In this document: piece after piece, positions 1-12,039 of the stretch
How positions within the stretch are numbered: the first letter of the stretch is position 1
Layout: each line of letters begins with the position of its first letter
NCBI RefSeq assembly: GCF_030272615.1
Contig: NC_081410.1
Coordinates: 510,879,442-510,943,441, forward strand
Direction of reading: 5' to 3'
DNA length: 64,000 nt
Source: Cryptomeria japonica
Lineage: Eukaryota; Streptophyta; Pinopsida; Cupressales; Cupressaceae
Notes under the pieces: model-generated
What the model saw: the letters and a program-made list of their open reading frames with translations, nothing else
Databases searched by the model: none
What the model was told of the DNA's origin: nothing
Position numbers and translations under genes: made by a program

Positions 1-144
1 ATTGTAAAATGTTAAATCTACTTATCATTATATATTGTGCAATTATGTGTCTATATTGCTTTTGAAGTAATGAAAATCTCCTCGAATAACTTAGAAAATT
101 GTGTTAAATATATGTGTATGTGTTTTTTATGAATGACCTGTCCA

Positions 145-229
145 GCCGTATCCATATTTGGGGTCTTAAAAAATAGCCGTATCTGTATCCAATACCGTAT
201 CTGTATTGAATACCGTATCTGTGTCCATG
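145..229. repeat. Short direct repeats next to the hAT fragment
   Basis: The motif CCGTATCTGTAT and close variants recur about four times in some 85 bases. The position, just beyond the 3' end of a hAT transposase fragment, fits the subterminal repeats that hAT transposases bind. I could not identify the terminal inverted repeat or the 8 bp target duplication, so the link to the hAT gene is inference. Confidence 0.4.
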
Positions 230-273
230 CAACTTTGGTTTTTGTAGAACTAAAAGTAAATAAATCAATACAA

Positions 274-858
274 TTACATCTTCCTCTTTCCAACTCTAGT
301 AAAAACTAGGGGGGAGGTAGAACTAGAGGATCTAGTCCTAGAAGTCTGCTATGGGCGTGATTGTGCCTCCTCTCTTGGTATGACTGACTTAGGTTGTGGC
401 TCATCCTCCATCCTAGATGTAGCTCTGCCTCTAGTTGCACCTAATACTGGCAATGACTCTTCATCCTACTCATCCTCCTCAATGTCATCTAGTGTGAAAC
501 CAAATCTACCCCCCTCCTCCTCTGTAGCTTGCCTCTCCAAATCATTGATGTCATCCTCTGTAAACAATGGAGGCTGCTCCTACGATGTCCAATCATTGTA
601 AGGATCTATATCATCCAAATCAATTGGACCAGCTGGTGCTTCCTCTACCTTCCTTATGCACAACCGAAGATTATATTGCACAAAGACAAGGTCATTGAGG
701 TGTTTTTGAGCTAACTTGGTTCTCTTCTTTGTGTGGATGGCCTCAAACAAGCTCCAATTGCGCTCACAACTGGATGAACTACAAGGTTAACATAAGATTC
801 TCAGGGCAATTTTTTTGAGATTTGGGTTATTTCCACCCCAATTTTGCCACCAAGCATC
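274..858 (-). pseudogene. hAT-family transposase, C-terminal dimerisation exon (decayed)
   Basis: Read on the minus strand from 858 to 274, the frame shows AWWQNWGG, then PNLKKIALRIL, then SSSSCERNWSLFEAIHTKKR (positions near 754-768 for CERNW), LNDLVFVQYNLRL, and an acidic tail ending at a TAA at 276-274. CERNWS...IHTKKR...L..LV.V.YN is the hallmark of the hAT C-terminal dimerisation region. A splice-acceptor-like CACAG lies just before the WW segment, as in multi-exon plant hAT genes. Four in-frame stops (near 789, 576, 468 and 351) show that it is dead. Upstream exons (BED zinc finger, RNase-H core) are not recognisable here. Family assignment is firm; function is lost. Confidence 0.85.
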
Positions 859-869
859 TGTGAAATAAA

Positions 870-1380
870 ATTAGGTCGAAGGTAGCACCCCTCATGGGGG
901 TCTAAGGGTGAGAAAGAGAGGGGTAGAGAGATAGGTCTAGATCTTGGGGGGAGAGAGTGAGATGGAGAGTGGTAGAGAGGGGGATAGAGGAAGAGTGATC
1001 GGGAGATAGATAGGTCTAAAATTCGGGGCAAATAAAGTGAGTGAGATCGAGAGCTCTTGTTCCAGCCATCTTGCACCTGAACGAGTATACACTTTGATTG
1101 ATTGCTGGGCTGTGTAAACCTTTTGACGTGGTCACAATAATCTCTTTCAAAGTTGTTTATCAACCAGGCCTATGAAATGATTCTGATATAATTGGTCTTG
1201 ATCTTGTATGTCGCTGTCAAGGCATTTCTCTGTGAAAAATGGGAATCGCTTTAACTTGCTGCCACCTACAATCACCACTGTCGCCCTGATTATGAAATTT
1301 GCCTTAAACAAGTTTGCTGTATGCTGCTGATGTCTAACAGTGACAAATTTGCCTTCCAAAATGCTGATGCTTTGGCAAAT
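870..1380. other. Non-coding, GA-rich stretch upstream of the hAT exon
   Basis: Between the hAT exon and the antisense LTR fragment there is a GA-rich stretch (about 890-1050) with an imperfect internal duplication (AGATAGGTCTA repeated about 80 bases apart). It could be hAT intron. No coding signal convinced me. Confidence 0.3.
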
Positions 1381-2769
1381 TCAATGATCAAAATTGCTGT
1401 TGTAAAAAAAATTGCCTTTTACAAATGAAGGGATTCACCATGAGCTGTAACAACCTTGTGAACATCTGATCAGAATTGGAATCACTGCCTTTGGGGTCCA
1501 ATTCGCTGTGAAAAGGCCAGTTCGCTGTCAAAGATGATCAAATTCGATGCCTCTTCACCTATGTATAAATGAAAAATCGCCTTGTGAATTCACCAAAATG
1601 GAGTTCAATGTCGAAGAAATGCGCAATCGAATATGTATTGCTGAGTATAATTCGCTGATAATCAGAGGGTTGAATCGCAGATGTGAAGATAAAATTGATT
1701 TAATTTGATCAAATGAAATGATCAAATTTGAGTTTATAGTCATTCAGGGAGGTCAATACCTCATCACAGCGATTTGCTGATTTAAATTTAATACGCCTTG
1801 ATTGGGATGACAAAATTCGACCATCTTCATTCAATATTAATCGCAATTCTTTAAATGATGGTGATGCTCCATAATCGTGGACCTTGGTGAGTTAAAATTT
1901 ACATCTTACATTTGATCATTGCATTAAATAAATTGCATCTAAACTTCGATCTTTGCCCTTTGAATTCAATTCATCTCATAAGCTTGAACGCCCATCAAGT
2001 GCGATCCAATGATGCCTTTGTGTAAGGCTTCGAGTTTTACAATTCTAGCCACTTGGTGCAATTAACCTTGCATCATTGAATGTAATCCTTTATGCGTATT
2101 GAATTATCAAATGCAACGCACCCATTCATTTAATATCACTCGATCAATCCTTATTGATGCAACATCGAATTTTGCACCTTAATTGCCTATCACCCACCGT
2201 TAACTTAAAAAACTTTTGATTCTTTAGGTTGTGATCAAGCTGGCTGCATGGCATTTAATGATCCACATCGAATTTTACAACATCACATGCATCAATTTTG
2301 AATGCTTGCATTGGTACGACAATTCTTAGTAAATGCCCTTCATCCATCGCACTTCGAACTTTAGGCTTTCATTGAACATAGTATAAGGATTTCATTATGG
2401 GGTTCAAGTGTTGAGGTAGCATCATTGAATGCTCATACTTAGCACACATCATTCTTCTTCACTAATCGCACCTTCTCGTTTCAATTTTTTTTTCTCTCCT
2501 TCATACTTCATCGTAGTCTAAGATAGTGTGTTGTTAGCAATGACAAAGGGTGTCGAAAGCAATGACAGGGGGTGCCGAAAGTAATGACAGCCTAGATCTT
2601 TTCATGCCTTCGCCAAATTTTTATTTTTTCAATTCTAAAGGTGAATCGGTCAGCTCGGTTCATGCTGGATCATCTCACAAGAAGACTTTGACACTTATTA
2701 TTCTAAGCTACGACAAAGCAAAGAGGGGTCCCCATTTATGATGGGGCGATGTGTGATTTGGTCACAACA
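1380..2769 (-). mobile_element. Truncated giant LTR of the ORF-bearing family (copy F)
   Basis: The right end, read on the minus strand, starts TGTTGTGACCAAATCACACA and continues with CATCGCCCCATCATAAATGG, the start shared by LTRs A, B, D and the Tat-like element's LTRs. Inside are short repeats ending in CATTGC and a TATA-like GACTATAAACTC near 1737, placed like the promoter upstream of the ORF in copies A and D. The ORF itself is absent and the lower boundary could not be fixed; 1380 is approximate. No partner LTR or target duplication was found. Confidence 0.55.
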
Positions 2770-3697
2770 AAACCCCCGACAATTCCTATTTCTATTGAAA
2801 TTGCTGACAAGTCTTCAACACTTAGGCTTATTTCTATGGAATTCCTAATGATTTTGAACAGTTTCTACTTTCTAGTGTAGGAACCTTTGACAGAGTGGTT
2901 GATTCTTGGTTCCCAATGGGGTGGGAACTCCTAGCTTGGAGAAGAGTTTAAAAGCTTGAAGAAAGGCTCATTGAAGAAAGACAAAGAAGTTGCAAAAAGA
3001 AGAGAGAAGGAAAGGAAAAGCTTGCTGGAAAAGATAAGAATTAGGATTGTATGAATTGTTTGTTGGGTGAAAAATGAAGTTGAAAGGAAGCTGAAGAGAT
3101 TTTAGTATTGGAAGTTGGAAGGTGTCTTGAGAAAACCCTAGAAGATTTTTTGTAGAAGAGGGAGTTCTGTAATTGCAGAGGATTTGAGTTCTAGAAGAAT
3201 TTGTTGCAGGGGAAAAGAGGTTTGTAACTATAGAGGGCTTGAGTTCTAGAGAAGTTTGTTGCAGGTATGTGAAGAGGCTTGTAATTGTAGAGGGTAGATG
3301 AGGCACAAGAAGCCGAAAAAGGGAAGATTGTTTTAAGAATTTTTTTTGAAGTTGTGAAAGATTTGTTGTCGGTAGAGTTCTTTAACTGTAGAGGGTTAAC
3401 ACCCTAGAGGTTGGAGATTGTTGCAAGTGAATATTGTGATTGGAAAGGCATGTGTGAGTCTCCAGAGCATTTGCGAAAGATTGCAAAAATAAAGTAAGAT
3501 GTCTTCAAGAAGGAGGATGAGAAAGGTCATGAAGAGACATGCGAGAATCTTATTTTTGGAAGAACAAAAAGAAAGAAGGTATGAAGAATTTATTTGAGAA
3601 GAGATAAGGAGAATCCAAGAAAGAATAGATGCATTTGAAATTAATTAGAGGACATGTTGTAGATAAAAGCAAATATGATAAAGAGTTACATGAAGGT
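2770..3697. repeat. Old repeat hosting the chromovirus insertion, left part
   Basis: About 165 bases (2772-2935) match 38492-38598 plus 46248-46310, for example CAAGTCTTCAACACTTAGG against CAAGTCTTTGACACTTAGC, and GTAGGAACCTTTG in both. It is therefore a dispersed repeat, probably part of a degraded LTR element, interrupted by the 3698-36434 insertion. The stretch 3480-3697 is purine-rich with short coding-like segments broken by stops. No family name can be given. Confidence 0.5.
3160..3420 (+). repeat. Minisatellite of about 50-55 bp, four degenerate units
   Basis: Units share the pattern GTTTGTAACTATAGAGG ... GAGTTCTAGA ... TTTGTTGCAGG. Copies are seen near 3165, 3215, 3270 and 3370, with increasing decay. 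Confidence 0.6.
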
Positions 3698-4997
3698 TGT
3701 CATGCCCCCCACCATAAGAGAAGGTGATAGAAAAATAACACAGCAATTAACCTAACAAATTGCAGTTTTAAATAATTAAACCTAGGCAATCAATAAATGC
3801 AAGGCCAACCCAAAATAAGTAATAAATATTGGCAATAATTATTTAAGGAAGGCCAAGTAGATTAAGGGCAGTAATTTCTCAAAGGGAGTCGACTGGGATT
3901 TATCATTACCTTGATCGGCACTTTCTTTAATTATTATTTATCAAGAGGCAACGGGTGTTAGTGAAAAGGCAGCAGGTAACGGGTGCATAAAAATAGGGGC
4001 TTCTCTTCATTAGTAAGGGATGCGGCCCTCCCACTTTGGGGATTATAAAAGAGAAGAAGTCTCATTTGAAATGGGCATCAATTGATCATCATAAGCAAGA
4101 AAGAAATTAAGGATCAGAACTGAGTAAGAGCAGAAAATAAATATATTTTAGTGGCAATTAGATCAAAGATAAATCTATGATTATATGTCCATGCTATAAT
4201 AATATTGACAGCAATTAATGATTTTTGTAAGTAATCTAAATGTCTGTATTTATGATATGTGATAAGTGATTCGTTTAATAATCTATTTTGAATTTAGAGG
4301 ATGGCCAGCCTTCTGAGCTCATGAGACCCAAGTACGCCACCCTGAGATCAATGTTATGCTCATGGGTCAAGGGGCTTAGTGTACCCTTGGGCCTGAGATC
4401 CTATCAAGTATGCCACCCCTAGATAATGCTCGTGGGCCAAGGGGCTTAGTGTGCCCTTGGGCTTGAGGTCCCATCAAGTATGCCACCTTGGGATGGAATG
4501 GATGGCCAACCTTCCATGCCTGTGGGCCAAGAGGTGGAATGGAAGATTGGCCTTCCATGCTCATGGGCTTGAACAAGGACAACCAGCCTCCAAGGTGAAT
4601 TGAGGGATGGAAGGGTGGCCCACCTTCCATGCTCTCGCAGTTAAGAGCGACCAACCTCGAGACTATGGTTTGCAAATGTTTCAACGAATTCCTAATGAGT
4701 TATTATGGGAATCCACATTGGAATGGCTAATGCCTTAATTAGATCTTAATATGATAATATTATATGATTTTATGATGTATACTAATGATTAGATAAAATA
4801 GATGTTATCTTGATTTATTGTTTAATGTCAATTTCCAAGTGGCTAATATTGTGTGCAAGACCTAAACCAGGATTTATCTTGTTAAAAGGCATTTCAGTTG
4901 GTAAATATATACTCCTAACTATATTATATTTCTTTCTTTTAGTTGAAATTGTGATTTTAGGGTAAAATATAAGAATATCCGGGAAGGTGACATTACA
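3698..4997 (+). repeat. 5' LTR of the chromovirus
   Basis: It runs from TGTCATGCC to GACATTACA, about 1.3 kb. The first 390 bases align with 21018-21410 and the last 200 with 36233-36434. Around 4310-4660 it holds a set of degenerate repeats containing AAGGGGCTTAGTGT and GATGGCCAACCTTCC, so U3/R has internal tandem structure. Confidence 0.9.
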
Positions 4998-5012
4998 ATT
5001 GGTACAAAGCAT
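4998..5012 (+). other. Putative primer-binding site of the chromovirus
   Basis: Immediately after the 5' LTR the sequence ATTGGTACAAAGC resembles, but does not match exactly, the initiator-Met tRNA site TGGTATCAGAGC used by most plant chromoviruses. Confidence 0.5.
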
Positions 5013-5132
5013 TGATATTGCCAGTCTGCAGGATGATAGATAGTTGATACAACTAAGACCAAGGGCTCAAAGGGCGTTGGAAAGGGAAAGAAGACAACTT
5101 GCAGCAAGTAACAACACTATTCAAAGTAAAAA

Positions 5133-5769
5133 ATGAGTGAACAATTGGGAAATGAGTTGAGGGCTTTCATGAGCAAAGTGAGATGACAACCCAATCAATT
5201 AGCACTCTTAGACCCAACCAAGCTAATGGGAGGGATGCCACTTCTAACCATTCGGAACCATTCGGAAAATGACAATAGAGCTCCACTAGGGTCAACACCT
5301 AGGGTGACTAGACCATCCTTCTTAGCTAGAGAGGAACCACCAAGAGAGGAAGAAGAAATCAATGCACCAATCAGAGTCTGCAGAAGCTTATTCAAGACGA
5401 GAAATATTCCATTTAGAGTGTATTGTGAGGCTGGAACAAGAAGTAACCCTAGAAGAGAAAGAGGTGAATCTAATAAAAATTTACATCAAAAGGTGAGTAA
5501 AATGAATCTCCCCAACTTTGATGGGTCAGGAAAGGTCATCACCCATTCATGGATCCAAAAATTGGACACATATCTATCTCTTAGTCCCATGTTTGAAGAA
5601 GATCCCATCAAATTCGCCATCTTACATTTGGAAGGGATTGCGCATGACTGGTGGCACCATGGGTTGATTACTCAAGTGCTCCAAAACATGACAACCTATG
5701 ATGAATTTTTGCAAAAAGTCATGGATCAATTGACCAAAAACACCCTGAAAGATACTTTAAGGAACTAAC
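5133..5769 (+). pseudogene. gag: Chromovirus gag, N-terminal part
   Basis: ATG at 5133 opens MSEQLGNELRAF; a TGA at 5184 (probably a decayed Arg codon) interrupts it and the frame reopens to 5768. The recognisable capsid segment is KMNLPNFDGSGK, then WIQKLDTYLS, FAILHLEGIAHDWW and TTYDEFLQ, the usual Ty3/gypsy Gag core (retrotrans_gag). The coding sequence is cut by a solo LTR at 5770 and resumes with a frameshift at 6768 (ELTQLK, GYVEDYIAEI, ILVMVLG), again cut by a hAT-type insertion. It is non-functional. Gag would form the cytoplasmic particle that packages element RNA. Confidence 0.8.
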
Positions 5770-6767
5770 TGTAATGTCCCCCACTAGGAGGCTGCCAATT
5801 CCCAATGAATAACATACATCACTACTCATTATTTTTGCCTTTACGCTAATTACACAAACTAAGGAACTATGTTTGCTCATAGTACAACTGATATTGTCCC
5901 TATTCAAGCCCAAGTCTTATGTCCTTCTAACTCACAGCCCTGGATGGGGATTTACTTGCCTAGGGTGCAATGACACCACCTCCATAATGGAGCCCAGATT
6001 TCAGGAACACCAGTCCATTCACCCGTGGGGCTCACCTGATTTGGGATGGATTTACTCTGCCTATCCCTAACAACACCACACCTTTCCTTATGGGGGGAAA
6101 GAATTAGAATTGATTAAGTACTTAGATTGTGAATATATCTCATTGTACTATGAATGTATTTGAAATTAAGTATGACTGTCATACATATTGCAGTCTATAT
6201 TAATATTACTATTAAATTCCACATAAGAACATTATCAGGCTTCATATATTAAGCATACATATTAAGCACATCCCCATGCATACCCCCACGAACAAGGATG
6301 TTACTGCCTGTAACTTAATAACAGTTCTGATCTGATCTGATCGATGGTGATGTCACTGGATGCTTTTGATTCCTTTCCTTTATATCTCTTAATGCGAGGA
6401 GAGGTCACACCTCTTCATCATGTATGCCTTTTGGCAAGAGACACCCTTTGAAAGAGTGCGACTCTTCATTATTTCTGCCCTTTGAAAGGGACAACCTTTC
6501 ACAATCAGATCTGCACTCTTTATTTAAATCAGATCTGCACTTCTGATTCCCAAATTATGCCCCACTTCAAATGAGTTTTCTTCTCCCTTTTATACTATTT
6601 GGGGAAGTCACAACTTACCATTTCATGTCTTTTGACCATTCATTAACTTAATTAAATTTTAATTATGTTTAATTATATTCTTTTGTATTTTAATTTAATT
6701 TTTTTATTCTTTTATATTTTAATTTTATTATTATTATTAAATTCTATTTCAAAGTGGTGACATTACA
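5770..6767 (+). mobile_element. Solo LTR of a related Ty3/gypsy family inside gag
   Basis: It begins TGTAATGTCCCCCACTAGG and ends GGTGACATTACA, and CTAAC flanks it on both sides (5765-5769 and 6768-6772). The ends resemble those of the host chromovirus LTR, so this is a sister family. There is no internal region or second LTR. It appears to be the product of LTR-LTR recombination. Confidence 0.88.
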
Positions 6768-6847
6768 CTAACACAATTAAAATAACAAGGATATGTAGAG
6801 GACTATATAGCTGAAATTTACAGGATCCTAGTCATGGTACTTGGGAT

Positions 6848-7687
6848 CATAGTTCGAAAACTCTGTGGACTCACCAAGAATCGCGAATCTGTTGGTGGGC
6901 CGAGTCAACTCGCCATGGACTTGCGAGCTGAGTCCGAGCGAGTCCATTTAACAGACTCGTGATTTTTTTGCAGTGGACTCGGTGCGAGTTTGATATTGGG
7001 ACTCGTGATTCCTTCATCAGGACTCTTGGCGCTTGCTGGAAATGCAGAGTCAGACTTAAAACACATTTCTTTTCCACTTTTCCTCATTTCAGTCATTTGT
7101 TATTGCTCAAAACAGGTTTGTAGGGTTTGAAGAAGGTGGGGAAACAAGATCAAAGCGGCAAAAGAAATCTAGGTAAAGGATTTTTCTTCTCTTTTTTTCA
7201 TTTTCATCGAATCTTGAAAAACAAGGGGATATGTTAGCAATTTTTTTTCCATTTCCCTTCCTATCTTATTTCCTTGTATTTTTTATCTTGTTTTTGAATA
7301 CTATTTTTTTCAAACGATTCGTTATCATTTTTTTGTTGATGTTTTTGAGAGGAAAGAGGAAGATTTAGTCTTTGGTTTGCTGTTTTTCACATTTGGACAT
7401 ATCATTATATGTAATTTTGTAAACATTTATAAACTTATGCTGCTGTTATATATTTTAAAGTTTGAAACTATGAGTATGAATGATGAAATTTCAAATATTG
7501 AGTGTTTGGAGATCACATGACGTGTAATGTTTCAACTATGGCTCTTATGTTCTCTAAATACATTAATTTCTTTTTGTATTTTTTGTAAAACTACGGTTTT
7601 CTTTTTTGCCAAATTTTTGCTAAGGCCAAATCTGAGTTCAATTTTTGGGCCGTCGAGTCCACGACGAGTCTGAGTTTTCCAACTATG
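6848..7687. mobile_element. Non-autonomous hAT-type element (copy 1)
   Basis: The 8 bp CTTGGGAT is present on both sides (6840-6847 and 7688-7695). The ends form an imperfect inverted repeat, CATAGTTCGAAAACTC and the complement of GAGTTTTCCAACTATG. The first 180 bases carry many copies of GACTCG/CGAGTC, probably subterminal transposase-binding repeats. No transposase is encoded. It shares its 3' half with the copy at 33726-34417. An 8 bp duplication and short inverted ends point to the hAT superfamily. Confidence 0.85.
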
Positions 7688-8657
7688 CTTGGGATTATGG
7701 AGAAAAGACTAACATACCTATTTATGGAAGGATTATTGAAGTCAATTTGTGGTTTAGTAAGTGCTTTTGACCCCACATCTCTTCAAGATGCAATTCAAAA
7801 AGCTCTAAGGTTGGAAACCACATCAACAAAGGAAAAGAGCCAATCCAAGAAAACGCCTTCAAGGGAACAAAACCAACCTCCCTACAAAAGAAATTGGGAA
7901 CAAAATTCATTACCTTCTCAATCACACACAACATGGGAAGAAAGGTCAAAACTCTGAAGAAGTGGATTATGTTTTAAGTGCAAGAAAAAATGGGAGGTGG
8001 GACATAGGTGCATGGAGAGAAGAAAAGAACACATAAAAGCATTAACAAATGAAGAGATGAATGAAGAAGAATTCGAATCACAAAGGAAAAGAAGAAGATA
8101 GGACAATGAAGAAGAGAGTACTTTGGCAACACTCTCAGGGGCACCTAAATATCACCCTTTTAGAATCCATAGTGTTCCAAAAGGACAAAAAGTGGCGGTC
8201 CTAGCAAACAGCAACGCTGCCCACAACTTCATCGATGAAGGATTGGTGACAAAGATGAAATTGGAAATTGAGGACTTTGAAGGATTCAAGGTAGTCATGG
8301 CAGATGGGTTCACAACACCATGCACACAAAGGATTCCCCAATTGAGCATCACGTTGGGAAGACAGGAAATCAAGGAGGACTTCTATGTGGTGAACATGGG
8401 TGATACCGAAGTGGTATTAGGCATCCAATGGTTACACTCCTTAGGGAGATATTACCAAGACTTCCAAAAGATGGAGCATTGTTTTAAACACGACGACAAA
8501 GAGGTGATCTTTTCAAGGGTTATTGGATGGAACACCAAGGGCAGCATCATCCAAAAGAATGGAGAGAGCCTTTAGACATGGTCAAATAGAATATGCTGCC
8601 CAATGTATGATACTTGACAAGTCTTCAACCAAGGGAAAAACTATACATGTAGATATT
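7688..8657 (+). pseudogene. Chromovirus gag C-terminus, zinc knuckle and protease
   Basis: The frame from 7685 gives the capsid end (SAFDPTSLQDAIQKALRLE), a Lys/Gln-rich linker, then after a stop CFKCKKKWEVGHRC near 7972-8013, the nucleocapsid-type zinc-binding motif. From 8123 to 8575 the aspartic protease follows: VLANSNAAHNFIDEGL, VVMADG, DFYVVNMGDTEVVLGIQWL. The family's LVDSGAT catalytic triad reads LANSNAA here, so the catalytic Asp is lost. Reading continues to the insertion of giant LTR A at 8658 and picks up as RT at 18206, which confirms that LTR A split pol. Confidence 0.85.
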
Positions 8658-8884
8658 TGTTGTGATCATTTCCCAACGTCATCCCATTGAAATGGGGACC
8701 CCCTTTTTGCTTCAAGTTTTGATGTCTTGTAGGATTCCATCTCTTGCAATTGAGTGACTAGGGTTAACATATGATGATTGCTCTGATTGATCAAAACCTA
8801 AGACAGCAAAGAGGTGTCAAATGGTGTCAATTCGAGCAGGGTGGGCAAAGAGATTTGAGAGGCAAGTCCCTTGGATGAAAATTT

Positions 8885-9530
8885 GGCTAAGTATAGATCA
8901 CTTCCTTTGACCCCTAAAAAGTCCGATTTTCTTCCTTTGCCCTCTCATAAGTCTGATTTTCTTCCTTTGCCACCTAGAAGGTCCGAAAAAACTTCTATTG
9001 ACACTTGAAAAGTCCGAAATATTGCCTTTTCTCTCTATGGATCACGAATTGTTTCCTTTCCTAAGCAATGTCTTCCAATCACCAATCTGGCCTAGAATAT
9101 ATATTTTTGACTTCTTAGAGGTCCGATTTGGGCACCAAGAGTTGTTTTGAAGATTAATTGATGATAGTAAATGGAAGAGCTTGAGCGAATAGAGCAAGAA
9201 TCTTGAGCATTTCTTGTGTCTTGGCACAATTACAGCCTTTCCTTTGTTCATTGACATGAATGATTGACGTAAGGATTGAAACCAAAGATTGAATCAAGCA
9301 AGATTTTGTTGGGAGTGAGCTGGAAGATAGCTATTTAAGGTGACTTCCATTGCCATTCAAGAAGTCCGATGCACTTCCATTGCCACCAAGAAGTCCGATG
9401 CACTTCCATTGCCTCCCAAATAGTCCAAAATTTTTCCTTTGCCACTTCAAAAGTCCAATGCACTTCCATTGATCCCCAAAAAGTACGAAATACTTCCTTT
9501 GCTATTTGAAAAGTCCGAATTTCTTCTTGT
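8885..9530 (+). repeat. Tandem repeats of about 29 bp in U3 of LTR A
   Basis: Units read roughly CTTCCTTTGCCACCTAGAAG followed by TCCGAAATA. There are about five copies in 8895-9030 and about six in 9345-9520 (CACTTCCATTGCC...AGTCCGATG variants), with non-repeat sequence between the blocks. Confidence 0.7.
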
Positions 9531-9884
9531 GATCATGCCAAGCAATAATAGGTGATGAAGATTGCTAGCGCCAAGGATTTGATTAAAGATTATGTTCAGT
9601 TATACAACCAAGTCGGCTTCTTGGAAGATAATTTTTTTTCATACAAGATGAAATCAAGTCGGGCTATTTGGGGAAAGAGACACACCTCATCCATGAGCAC
9701 CTATAAATGACAAGTAAATCGTATCATTTAATCACAATAGCAAGCGAATTATATCGAGCAGAGTAGTGATCTAAACCTCCATAAGTGCAGTGAATTTGAT
9801 CAAAACTGAGGCGATTTCATTCATACATCTTCAGCATACAACGAATTTACTGATTAATATCAGTCATCTCCTTTGTTAGGTGCA

Positions 9885-9895
9885 TCTATATAAGG
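9885..9895 (+). promoter_or_regulatory. Putative core promoter of the ORF in LTR A
   Basis: TCTATATAAGG lies about 325 bases before the ATG at 10221, equivalent to the TATA box at 41336 in copy D. Confidence 0.5.
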
Positions 9896-10220
9896 TCAAA
9901 GTCATCAAATTCAGAGGTATATTTGATATTCAGATTGGTGAAAAGTTTGTGCAGGTCTGATTCATATTAGTTTGGATCATTTTAGTGAAATTAGACCCTC
10001 TTAACATCATGAATTTAGAAGGAAGTTGTAGATAGCATACTGAAAATAAAGAATTAGTGAGATTTAAACGTTCCTTTTCAGATTTGCTTCAATCTAAGCT
10101 GTGCTTTAGTCAATGGTATTGCCATTCATTATTAATGCTAATGCCTTATAGGCATTGAATCAGTAATTTAGGTGCTTTTCACACTGTAATCCTAACTTAG
10201 ACAATTCTTTTAGGTGAAGT

Positions 10221-10783
10221 ATGGCAGCACCAAAGGGTGGAGCAGGCAAACGTCAAGCCCTCATCAAAGAAGACTTGGAAGGTAAGTGCTGGAAACAAAG
10301 ATCACTTCCTATTGGAGCAACATGGGAGATACTAATCTCGGGCGATTTGATGTCAAGAGATTTCGTAGCTCACTATACGCAAGCAAACCTTCAGCAACAG
10401 CTAAGAAGATAATGGAGAGTGGAATCATCAAGGCAGCTGGTTTTCCTCCGGCTATACAATGTTATGAATTGATGGTTGAGTGTGCTAAACACTATGATTC
10501 TCATACAAGGACAATAGTGGCTCCCGATGGAAGAGTACTTGCTTATCTATCCGAGGTGGCCATTAGTGAAGCCTTCCACATACTTGAGCCGAGAGATATG
10601 ATTTATAGAAGCATAGAAGGAGCTAAAGTATTCTATGATGATGACCCTGAGAAATGTCTTGGAATCATCAACAAATACTGGCTATTGAAGAGTCGACCTG
10701 ACAAAAGCAAACTTCTCGACAGACTACATAGAGTTGATTTTAAGGAGGAATTCGGTGACTTGATCACTTTGCTCAACCGAGTT
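10221..10783 (+). pseudogene. LTR-encoded protein, copy A, N-terminal piece
   Basis: ATG at 10221 (MAAPKGGAGKRQALIKED) follows an acceptor-like TTCTTTTAG. A frameshift near 10285 moves the reading to another frame: WSNMGDTNLGRF, IMESGIIKAAGFPPAIQCYE, RTIVAPDGRVLAYLSE, AISEAFHILEPRDMIYRSIE, NKYWLLKSRP, LITLLNRV. These align without large gaps to residues about 1-190 of the intact ORF at 41983 (for example ESGIIKAAGFPPAIQC is identical). It breaks off at 10783 where an insertion begins and resumes at 15112. The role is unknown and no catalytic motif is visible. It is dead in this copy. Confidence 0.85.
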
Positions 10784-12039
10784 TGGTACAGTCACGGTGG
10801 GGAGGGTCCTCAAAGAGAACAGTTCAGACCGTGCAACAAGAGTTACATAGCAGAAACAACTCAATGTGATGGAGGCGATGTTGAAACAAACTATATTATA
10901 TCATGAAAATCAGTTACAAATTGCCAGCAACATGCGGGCTCACAAGATTCGACTCACAGGCCTGAGTACAAAAATGCGTGTTATGCAACATTCAGACTCA
11001 AGCAAGAATGCGAGCCAACTCCAGACTGTTATGACGTTTTCACACATCGCCCCATTGCAAATGGGGACCCCCTACTTTTTAAGCCCTCCCGGTCTTTTGG
11101 CTTGCGTTTTTGGGGTCTTTTCGCAGCAGTCTCGTCAGTCTTTCTCTAAGTTTGCGAGTGTTTGGGGGTCATATTGATTAAGTTTGCTTTTTGTTTGAGC
11201 GAATTTGGTGAAGTCTAGGGCCTATTTCGTCAATTATAGGGTTTCTATCTTTAGTCCTAGATTTTAGGGGTTTCTGTTAGGGTTTTGGAAAAACTGAATG
11301 CAGAACTGGAATTAGGACCCTTCAAGGAACCTCCCAGTAAAATTTGAGTCAAAACGGAGCAACTTTCTAGTTTTAGAAAGTTCCTATTTTTTAGGGATTT
11401 TACTGAGTCCCAGATTGGTCTAATTTTGCCAAAAATCAAACTTACTATTTTTAGTAAGTGCTTTTCTGACCTATTTTTCCCAAACCTTGACATTTTGAAA
11501 CACTTCCTATTTGGGAAAATCTATTTTTGGCAGGATCTTCACAGGAAAACGCTGAAAGCTGAGTATCTCTGAAGACGTTGAAGACTAAACGTTCCTAAAG
11601 ACCATTTCTAAATCTGGAAAAGTTAGAAGGCAGACAAATTGGATCAAAAAATGGTTAAGTTTGGAACTCCTATTCCAAAAGAGGAAAGCATTCAAAATCA
11701 TCCAAGTCTAGAAATTCACATGAATCCACCAATGTCATCCTGATCCGAAAATGGCCTGAAATTTGACTAAGTCTGAAAACTTGAAAGATCTTCCAAAATC
11801 CAGAATTTGCATTATGATTCCTTTGGACCTGAAACCACTCTCAAACATCCTGACAATATATATGAAATATAACTTAAAGTATACTTAAATGTTATATTTC
11901 ATATATATCCTGATAAAGAGAATGAGGAAAAATCATGAAAATCCTACCCCAAGTTAATTCAGCGCCCAAGTTTGGCCAAGGGCGCCAAACAAAGGAGTCC
12001 ATGGAGAATGTGAAAATCCTTGCCTAGGTGGTTTTAGCG

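Noticed and set aside
380-601. Plus-strand Ser-rich open frame
   Set aside because: It is the shadow of the minus-strand hAT transposase tail, whose CERNW motif and acidic end fit a known family.
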